Below are positions 17,364 to 23,783 of a stretch of DNA of 64,000 nt, piece by piece (the first letter of the stretch is position 1; every line of letters starts with the position of its first letter). The stretch comes from JACKCR01 sp041390305 (lineage in GTDB: Bacteria > Eisenbacteria > RBG-16-71-46 > CAIMUX01): assembly GCA_041390305.1 (NCBI GenBank), contig JAWKQE010000013.1, positions 109,949 through 173,948 of the forward strand. The letters are read 5' to 3'. The notes beneath the pieces were generated by a model. It did not search any database. It was given only the letters and a program-made list of their open reading frames with translations, and was not told the DNA's origin. A program made the translations under genes and the position numbers.

Positions 17364-18638
17364 TCACGAGTTAGCTTCGAGCGCCGCCTCCGCGCGGCGC
17401 CGCTCGTGATCCAGAGCTTCCTCGCGTTCGACGACGAAAGCCTGCGCGAGCCGCGCGATTTCGGTGGGGAGGCCCCACCACTCCAGCCCCGGTCCGGCCT
17501 CGGGACGAAGCCTCTCCGGCGTCCATCCGGTGTGCCGGAGAGCTTCGACCAGGACCTGATACCCGGAGAGGTGCCCCGCCGCGAGGTGATATCCGAGTAG
17601 CTCGAGTGCGGACGGCGCGTCAGGGGCCGTCCGGAGCAGCTCCGGCAGCGCCGACGATCCGAACGGCGACTCGGAGGGGATCTCGGCGGGATCGAAGCCG
17701 TCGGACGGCTCATCCGCCCTCGGAGTCCCCGTGCTGTCCGCTCCGCTCAGCCGTTCGATGATGCGTCTCCAGTGCTCGAACGCGGCGTCGGATCCGCCGC
17801 GGGCGGCCGCGAACGGTTCCGGCATTCCGAGCGGGAGCGTCGCCAGTGCGGCAGGGTCACCCGAGAGGAGCATGCCGTCGGCGGCCGGCCATCGGTTCGT
17901 GATGTGGGGGAGCACCGCCTGGAGGTGGGTCTCGTAGAACTTGGCGAGTGGATTGCGGTTCGGAAAGGCCCGGAGGAGCTCGACGAGACTTCCACGGATG
18001 CGTGCACCAGCTTGATTCGCCAGGTCTCTCTCTGAAACGTTTGTGTTCACGTTCGGGGGTGGCGCCGGATCCAGGCGCTCTCCATCGACGGCCTCGGCGG
18101 GAACTGCGAGCCCGGCACCTTGGGTGAGGTGTGACAGGTCTCCGGTGTCGCTCGCGGGAAGGAAGTCGGTCACCCACACCGAGGCCCGCCGGGCGACTGC
18201 CACCAGGAGTTCGTGGTCGTTCGAGGTGGTAGGCACGGGCGCACTCGGTGAGGCCGACCCGAGGGCGTCTCCCACCCCAGCGATGCTTTGGCCATCCAAG
18301 TGGTTGGACAAACCAGGGTCGACATAGGGGTGATACAGCACTCCCGCATATGTCAAACGCCGCGCGTTGGACACCATCCCATCGAGCACGAATCGATGGC
18401 TCCGCCGCGACCCGTGGTCTGCCGTTATCCGGAGTGGTTCACAGACGAGGAGGGACTGGCCTAGTACACGGGCCCACGCCGCGGCACGTTCCAGGGCCGG
18501 ATTCCAAAACGTTCGTCTCGAGCGGACCATCCAGTAGGCGACGTAGAGGCCCGGTTTGGTATCTACGCCCGGATTGAGCCGTCTACACCGGGAGGACGGC
18601 GGCAATGACGATGGGGGATCAGCAGACGGAGTGTTCAT
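17364..18638 (-). CDS. Photolyase-like protein (class II type) lacking the C-terminal FAD half
   Basis: 424 residues from ATG 18638. The N-terminal half resembles class II DNA photolyases: 'LYVAYWMVRSRRTFWNPALE' (family Y-V-x-Y-W-M-Q-x-x-x-R-x-x-x-N-P-A-L), 'VTDFLPASDTGD' and 'VPAEAVDGERL'. A segment resembling 'G-G-S-D-A-A' follows, then 'GHLSGYQVLVEALRHTGWTPERL' and 'LEWWGLPTEIARLAQAFVVE', which correspond to 'GxISxxxVxxALxxxxGWTPExL...EGWWGxxxxAExFLDQLVTWRE'. Soon after, the protein stops. The rest of the family domain, including most FAD-binding and catalytic residues, is absent, and no other frame downstream continues it. An insertion rich in Ser and Pro lies at residues 125-145. Repair activity is doubtful. 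Family assignment is by motif alignment from memory. Confidence 0.65.
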   Translation of the reverse strand: MNTPSADPPSSLPPSSRCRRLNPGVDTKPGLYVAYWMVRSRRTFWNPALERAAAWARVLGQSLLVCEPLRITADHGSRRSHRFVLDGMVSNARRLTYAGVLYHPYVDPGLSNHLDGQSIAGVGDALGSASPSAPVPTTSNDHELLVAVARRASVWVTDFLPASDTGDLSHLTQGAGLAVPAEAVDGERLDPAPPPNVNTNVSERDLANQAGARIRGSLVELLRAFPNRNPLAKFYETHLQAVLPHITNRWPAADGMLLSGDPAALATLPLGMPEPFAAARGGSDAAFEHWRRIIERLSGADSTGTPRADEPSDGFDPAEIPSESPFGSSALPELLRTAPDAPSALELLGYHLAAGHLSGYQVLVEALRHTGWTPERLRPEAGPGLEWWGLPTEIARLAQAFVVEREEALDHERRRAEAALEANS

Positions 18639-19046
18639 GGTGCCAGCCTGGCCACTGGTCCGCTCGGTCGCAAACATGGGGAGTTGAGGGAATCCCCTCG
18701 GTTTTCGCGCCGAGTGCACAGATTTTGGCCTCCGAAGTGTGAATGGTCTCGATTGAGTCGAATGTATACGTTGGCTCGTCAAAAAAAGACGTCGATTCCA
18801 ACATTTTTGAGCGTCTTTTCATCGCGAAACACGCTTTATTAAGGGGGAGACGCAAGTCTCACGGCGGAGCCGCCCCTCACCCTTTGGACGATCTCGTTCT
18901 CCGCCGACAGCACCCGCTCCCCCCAGGGTCGTTTCGATTCTCCGGGCTGCCCGCCGCAGCGGTCCGGATGTCTCCATTTACGGGCCGCAAGCGATTTGGA
19001 GGCCGTCGTGTTGCAGGCGATGCATGTCTGGCGAGAGGAGAACAAC
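18639..19046. other. AT-richer gap before spoVG, no gene seen
   Basis: A 408-bp divergent intergenic region. Positions 18765-18845 are strikingly AT-rich for this genome (runs AAAAAAA at 18781-18787 and TTTTT at 18804-18808, then TTTATTAA at 18835-18842), as expected for promoters or a nucleoid-protein site. I could not place a -35/-10 pair with correct spacing. Frames through it have no recognisable product. Confidence 0.5.
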
Positions 19047-19370
19047 GTGGCAGACAACAGGGCGCCGGAAATCGGAGTCGTGATCACCGAAGTTCGTGTT
19101 TCTCCGAAGAGGCAGGGGCGCCTCCGGGCACTCTGCTCCGTGACGTTTGGAGGAGTGTTCGTCGTGAGGGGGATCAAGGTGATCGAGGGGCCGGATCGGC
19201 TCTTCCTCGCCATGCCCTCCCGGAAGGAAGCCGATGGGAAGTACCGGGACGTCTGTCATCCGGTGGCTACCGGGTTCCGGAACGTTCTCGAGAAGAGGGT
19301 GATCGACGAGTACCTCAAGAAGATGAAGGAACAGGAGCTGGCCCAGGATGGAAGGGCCGCGATGCTCTGA
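19047..19370 (+). CDS. spoVG: SpoVG-family RNA-binding regulator
   Basis: 107 residues from GTG 19047, preceded by GGAG six bases upstream (AGAGGAGAACAAC). An in-frame TTG at 18996 would add 17 residues that do not fit the family. The core 'VVITEVRVSPKRQGRLRALCSVTFGGVFVVRGIKVIEG' region, 'LFLAMPSRKEADGKYRDVCHPV' and 'VLEKRVIDEYLKK' align with SpoVG ('...G..KA..S.TFD..FVV..I.VI.G..GLF..MPS......F.D..HP'). SpoVG proteins bind RNA and DNA and act as global post-transcriptional regulators. Length matches the family plus a short C-terminal tail. Convergent with the RND pump gene. Confidence 0.93.
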   Translation: MADNRAPEIGVVITEVRVSPKRQGRLRALCSVTFGGVFVVRGIKVIEGPDRLFLAMPSRKEADGKYRDVCHPVATGFRNVLEKRVIDEYLKKMKEQELAQDGRAAML

Positions 19371-19492
19371 CCGCCAGCCGGTAGTCTCGGAGGGAGAGCC
19401 GCACTCCCTCAGCCTTCCGTTCGAGCGTCTCGAACGCCTCTGTCGCCTCGGACCCCTCCGCCCGAGTCTGCGCGTCCGCCGCGTGCCATCGG

Positions 19493-22400
19493 TCAGCTAC
19501 CCAGCACGTCCACCACCTCCACCACCCTTTCGAGCTTCGGCTTTCGGCGAAAACGGTTCCTGATCCACCCCGGTGTGTCCTCGATGATGACCGCCGTGGT
19601 GGGGAGCAGCACCGACGTCAGGACGGTCGACACCGCGAGCCCTCCCATGATCACGAGCGCCATCGAGTAGTAATAGACCCCGGCGAGCGCCGGCTTCTCC
19701 ACCCAGATCGGCACGAGTCCGATCAAGGTCGTGAGGGCCGTCATGAGGATCGGACGGATCCGCTCGGATCCACCGACGAGGAGGGCGCGGTTCCGCCTCA
19801 TCCCACGACGCCGGTACATGTTCACGTGTTCCAGCATCACGATGCCGTTGTTGACCACGATCCCGATGAGCAGGAGGACTCCGACCGCGGCGGGCTGGTC
19901 GAAGTCCGTCTTCGTGAGCCAGAGGGTCCAGAGCGCGCCCGAGATCGCGAACGGCAGGGCCACCATGAGCGCCGTCGCCTGACGCGCGGACTCGAAGAGG
20001 CCGGCCATTACCGCGAAGATTAGGAGGAGGGCGAGCCCCAGGTTGACCAGGAACTCCCGGGACTGCTGTTCCCGCCGGCTCTCCGTGCGCTGGAAGCTGA
20101 AGTCGTAGCCGTAGGGGAAGTCCATGGTCGCGAGAGCGGAGTGGACGAGGGGGAGATAGTCCTCGCGCTTCCCGTCTTCGTACTTTGCGCCGACCCAGAC
20201 GCTCGTCTGTCGGTCGTCCCGCTGGATCCGCTCCGCGCCCGGGAGGATGCGGAAGTCGGCCAGGGACGCGAGCGGCACGCGCTCTCCCTGGCGGTTGTAC
20301 AACGGGAGGTTCCGCAGTTCGCTCATCGAGCTGACGTCCTTCTCGCCGAGGAGGAGGCGCATCGGTCGTTCGCCGTCCGCGGTCCGGAAGCGGGGGAGGT
20401 TCTGGCCGCGATAGGTGAGCTGGATCACTTCGGCCGGCTGGCGGGGATCGACGCCGTAACGGGCGGTGAGATCCCGGTCGTAGGAGACGACCATCTCCTG
20501 TCCGCCTTCCTCCAGGCTCGAGAACGGGTCGACCAGCCCCGGAATCTCTCCGAGCAGCGCCTTGGCCTCTTCCGCGAGCACCGCGAGCACTTCGGAGTCC
20601 TCACCGACGAGCTGGAACGCGACCCGCTTGCCCCGGTCCTGTCGCCACATGGGGCCGGCATCCATGATCTCGAGCTTCACGCCCGGGACGTCGGGCAGGT
20701 AGGACTTGGTCACGCGGCGCGCCTCGGCGACGTCCTTCTCCGTCGTCTTCCCCTCGGCCATGTAGAGACGGGTCATCGCCCACCGGTCCGACCAGAACGA
20801 GTAGATCGACTTGGTCGTAAGCTCTTCCTTGTGTCCGACGAGCACTTCCTCGACCTGGGAAACGACCTCCTGCTTCCGGTCCAGGGTGAGCGGTTCGCTG
20901 AACTCGTAGCGGACGCCGACGAACGCTTCGCTCTCGCTCGTGTCGAAGTTGAAGTCGATCTGGCGGGCAGGGAAGTAACCGGACGCGACGACGATGAGAC
21001 CGGCGATCGGCGTGAGCCAGAGGTGACGGAGCCCGAGCTTGAGGACGCGCCGGTAGCCACGGGCGAAACGGTTCATGAACCGCTCCATGACTCGGTCGAG
21101 AGACCTCGAGATCCAGCTCTTCTCGCGGCTTCCCTCTTCGGAGAGGAAGTGGGCGGTGGCGAGCGGGATCAGCGTCTGGCTGATGAAGAGCGACGCGAGG
21201 AGCGTGATGCAGACCGTGATGCCGAGCTCGCGCAGGATCACGTTCATCTCGTTCGGCTCGTTGAAGATGAGCGGAAGGAAGACGATCACGGAGGTGAGCG
21301 TCGCGGCGATGACAGCCGTCGAGACTTCCTTCGCACCCACGCGGGCCGCGGTGAGACGGTCCTTGCCCCGCTCCTGATGTCGGAACACGTTCTCCATCAC
21401 CACGACCGCGTTATCGACGAGCATGCCGATGCCGACGATCAGTCCGAGCAGGGAGACGGTGTTGAGCGTCTTCCCCTGAGCCCAGATGAATCCGCACGCG
21501 ACGATGAGAGAGAAGGGAATGCAGGCGACCGCGACGAGCGTGGAGGAGACGCGACGGAGGAAGACGTAGAGGACGACGCTCGCGAGGATGGCGCCGAAGA
21601 TGCCGGTGAAGAGGAGGTCAGAGAGCGTGCGTTCGATCTCCCGGCCCTGGTTCTCCCAGATGAGGAAGTTCACGCCCTCGAGCTCCGGATCGTCCGCCAT
21701 CTCCGCCACCCGCTCCTGCACCTCACGGCAGATCTCCACCGTGTTGGCGGAGGATTCCTTGCTCACGGAGATGCCGATGGCGAAGTCGCCGTCCAGGTGG
21801 CGGCCGTACTCGAGTGGCGGTTCTTCATAGGTCACGTCCGCGAGATCCCGGAGACGAAGTCCGTCTGCACGGACGACCAGGTTCTCCACTTCGGAGAGGG
21901 ACCGGAACGTCCCGACGGTGCGGAGCTGGTGGTTGAGGCCCGGCTCTTCGACCTGACCGAGACTCTGGTCGAAGTTCTGCGTACGAAGCGCACGCGAGAC
22001 GTCGCGGACGTCGATGCCGTACGCCACGAGGTCGTCGGGCCGGAGGCGGATCCGCACTTCCTTCGGGTTCACGCCGTCGAGCCGGACGGTCGCGACCCCG
22101 GGAATCCGTTCGAGCGGCTTCACGATCCGGCGATCGAGGAGGTCGTAGCTCTCGCTGAGGTCACGGGGAGAGGAGAGTCGTCCTTCCAGGATCGGGGAGT
22201 CCGACTCCCGGGCGTCCCAGTTCGACGAGATGAGGATCCGTTCCACGTCGTCGGGAAGGTCGCGGCGGACACGGTCGACGGCTTCGCGCACTTCCATCCG
22301 GGCGAGGGCGAGGTCCGCCCCCCAGGCGAAGTCGAGGCGGATCCGGCCTTCGTCCGGGTTGCACATCGACCAGAGGCCCTTGAGACCGCTCACGGACCCG

Positions 22401-22612
22401 AGCGCGTCTTCCATCGGGCGAACGATCGATCGTTCGACCTGGGACGGGGTGGCGTTCGGGTAGGGAACGATGACGAACAGCTCCGGCTCCTGCACCTCCG
22501 GGAGGAAGGCGAGGGGGAGTTTGACCAGGGCGACGGCACCGAGCACGAGCAGGCTCACGATGAGCATGAGCATCGAGACGGGCCGGGAGATCGCGATCTC
22601 TGGGAGAGTCAT
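19493..22612 (-). CDS. RND-family efflux transporter (AcrB/HAE1 type)
   Basis: 1039 residues from ATG 22612, normal for AcrB-type pumps. The N-terminus 'LPEIAISRPVSMLMLIVSLLVLG' is the usual first helix. 'LPLAFLPEVQEPELFVIVPYPNATP', 'TVSLLGLIVGIGMLVDNAVVVMENV' (helix 4 with the proton-relay Asp) and 'GVLLLIGIVVNNGIVMLEHVN' (helix 10) are signature segments, and two large periplasmic loops lie between. In helix 4 the common D-D pair is present as 'V-D-N'. No periplasmic adaptor or outer-membrane channel gene is adjacent, so partners must be elsewhere. The upstream region carries a REPIN-like palindrome. Substrate unknown. Confidence 0.93.
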   Translation of the reverse strand: MTLPEIAISRPVSMLMLIVSLLVLGAVALVKLPLAFLPEVQEPELFVIVPYPNATPSQVERSIVRPMEDALGSVSGLKGLWSMCNPDEGRIRLDFAWGADLALARMEVREAVDRVRRDLPDDVERILISSNWDARESDSPILEGRLSSPRDLSESYDLLDRRIVKPLERIPGVATVRLDGVNPKEVRIRLRPDDLVAYGIDVRDVSRALRTQNFDQSLGQVEEPGLNHQLRTVGTFRSLSEVENLVVRADGLRLRDLADVTYEEPPLEYGRHLDGDFAIGISVSKESSANTVEICREVQERVAEMADDPELEGVNFLIWENQGREIERTLSDLLFTGIFGAILASVVLYVFLRRVSSTLVAVACIPFSLIVACGFIWAQGKTLNTVSLLGLIVGIGMLVDNAVVVMENVFRHQERGKDRLTAARVGAKEVSTAVIAATLTSVIVFLPLIFNEPNEMNVILRELGITVCITLLASLFISQTLIPLATAHFLSEEGSREKSWISRSLDRVMERFMNRFARGYRRVLKLGLRHLWLTPIAGLIVVASGYFPARQIDFNFDTSESEAFVGVRYEFSEPLTLDRKQEVVSQVEEVLVGHKEELTTKSIYSFWSDRWAMTRLYMAEGKTTEKDVAEARRVTKSYLPDVPGVKLEIMDAGPMWRQDRGKRVAFQLVGEDSEVLAVLAEEAKALLGEIPGLVDPFSSLEEGGQEMVVSYDRDLTARYGVDPRQPAEVIQLTYRGQNLPRFRTADGERPMRLLLGEKDVSSMSELRNLPLYNRQGERVPLASLADFRILPGAERIQRDDRQTSVWVGAKYEDGKREDYLPLVHSALATMDFPYGYDFSFQRTESRREQQSREFLVNLGLALLLIFAVMAGLFESARQATALMVALPFAISGALWTLWLTKTDFDQPAAVGVLLLIGIVVNNGIVMLEHVNMYRRRGMRRNRALLVGGSERIRPILMTALTTLIGLVPIWVEKPALAGVYYYSMALVIMGGLAVSTVLTSVLLPTTAVIIEDTPGWIRNRFRRKPKLERVVEVVDVLGS

Positions 22613-22652
22613 GGACGCAGTATGCGGGTCCGGTCCCGTCGCGCTCAAGGCA

Positions 22653-22702
22653 GGTTGTGGCCGGGAGATTGGTGATCGATCCGCAATCTCCCGGCCACTA
22701 CC
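22653..22702. repeat. REPIN-like palindrome related to the element at 30651
   Basis: GTGGCCGGGAGATTG (22657-22671) and CAATCTCCCGGCCAC (22684-22698) are perfect inverted copies around a 12-bp spacer. With flanks GGTT and TACC the arms reach 19 bp with one mismatch. The arm sequence is almost the same as the two ends of the 166-bp element at 30651-30816. It lies between the RND pump and Trm112-like genes, which diverge. It could be a folded minimal copy of the mobile repeat and may form a strong hairpin in either transcript. Confidence 0.8.
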
Positions 22703-22805
22703 CACGGTTCCCCTGGAACGGACGCGGGGTGCGGGATACGATGCCAAGCCAAGCTCGGGTAAGGTGCAGGCACAGACGGCCGCTTCGGCCGGAGGCAGAG
22801 ACGCA

Positions 22806-23057
22806 ATGACCGATTCCAAGGCCCAGATCGATCCCGAATTCCTCGCGATCCTGCGCTGTCCGGTGGCCGTTCGCTACACGGACCGCGGAGACGATCCCGG
22901 GAAGCTCCGCCTCGTCCACGGATGTTGGCTCGTGAGTGACGATTCGGGTCTCAAGTACCCGATCCAGGACGGGATCCCGATCATGCTGGTCGACGAAGGC
23001 CAGAAGTGGAAGGACACCGCCGAGGACCAGCTTCCCGTTCCGCCACCCCAGAGCTGA
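22806..23057 (+). CDS. Trm112-family small protein
   Basis: 83 residues from ATG 22806, with GGAGG about 10 nt upstream. 'IDPEFLAILRCPV' followed by 'LVSDDSGLKYPIQDGIPIMLVDEG' matches the Trm112/YcaR family pattern 'LL.IL.CP......L.C...LAYPI.DGIP.ML.DEA'. Only one Cys of the family's zinc site is present (LRCP), so zinc binding is doubtful. In eukaryotes Trm112 activates methyltransferases; bacterial versions are poorly defined. It may be co-transcribed with the thiamine-binding-like gene 104 bp downstream. Confidence 0.88.
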   Translation: MTDSKAQIDPEFLAILRCPVAVRYTDRGDDPGKLRLVHGCWLVSDDSGLKYPIQDGIPIMLVDEGQKWKDTAEDQLPVPPPQS

Positions 23058-23161
23058 GGGGACGTAGGCGAGGGGAGGACGGATCCGCTCGCGTCGGTGC
23101 TCCAGGCCCGGCGAGTCGGAACGATGCGCTGACGACCGATTCACCCGAGGGAACGACTGCC

Positions 23162-23464
23162 ATGAAAGTGATCGCCGACCTCTGCCTCATTCCGCTCGGA
23201 GTGGGTGTCTCCGTCTCCAGCTACATAGCTGCGTGTGAGCGGGTGCTCGACGAGGCCGGGCTCGAGCACGAGCTCCACCCCTACGGGACGAACATCGAGG
23301 GAGAGTGGGACCAGGTGTTCGAGGCCATCCGCCGCTGCCACGAGGTGGTCCACGAGATGGGTGCGCCCCGCATCCACACGACCCTCAAGTTCGGCACCCG
23401 CACGGACCGGTCCCAGTCGATGGCGGACAAGGTGCGGAGCGTCCGGGAGAAGCAGGGGGAGTAG
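23162..23464 (+). CDS. MTH1187/YkoF-type thiamine-binding-like protein
   Basis: 100 residues from ATG 23162. The whole protein is one small ferredoxin-like domain: 'MKVIADLCLIPLGVGVSVSSY', 'YGTNIEGEWDQVFEAIRRCHE' and 'RIHTTLKFGTRTDRSQSMADKV'. These match the MTH1187 family ('A...V.P.G...SVS.Y', 'TT.I.G..D.V', 'R....KI..R.D'). Structures in the family bind thiamine or related ligands; a direct role here is not shown. Length is typical. Confidence 0.88.
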   Translation: MKVIADLCLIPLGVGVSVSSYIAACERVLDEAGLEHELHPYGTNIEGEWDQVFEAIRRCHEVVHEMGAPRIHTTLKFGTRTDRSQSMADKVRSVREKQGE

Positions 23465-23783
23465 GTCCCAACCCTGCTCCTTTGAGGTCGCTTCTCGGCC
23501 GTGCGCATTGGGGCCCGCTCAGCCGGGCCCTCCTCCTCGGCGGTTCTACTCCTCACGAGCGCTCCTACCTTAGCGGATCGATCGGTTGGTAACTTGGCCG
23601 GTCTTCGCCGCCGGTCGCCGGTCGTTCCGCGGCTGGTGGCTGCCCGTGGGTTCCCTAAGTGCCACGCAATCCCCCGCGTGGCCAGGCAGGGCCCGGTGCT
23701 ATACTCGACGAGCGGCTTTCTCCTCAGAGGGTCGCGCTAGCCCACTCACTGTTCCGTCCGTCAAAGGAAGGAGTCCCCCTTAC
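23465..23783 (+). promoter_or_regulatory. Intergenic region with hairpin and candidate extended -10 before the subtilase
   Basis: 319-bp gap. GGGCCCG (23511-23517) and CGGGCCC (23524-23530) form a 7-bp hairpin with a 6-nt loop, about 50 nt after the preceding stop, and may end that transcript, although no T-run follows. TGCTATACT at 23698-23706 is an extended -10-like element 78 nt before the subtilase start. It is identical to the one upstream of the TldD-like gene. No coding frame in the gap is convincing. Confidence 0.4.

Noticed and set aside
17120..17713. Longer version of the small membrane protein
   Set aside because: The extra N-terminal 137 codons overlap the photolyase-like gene in another frame and carry no fold signal; only the last 60 codons look real.
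20141..22675. 844-codon + strand frame opposite the RND pump
   Set aside because: Its residues are charged and repetitive with no fold signature, while the - strand encodes a clear RND protein.
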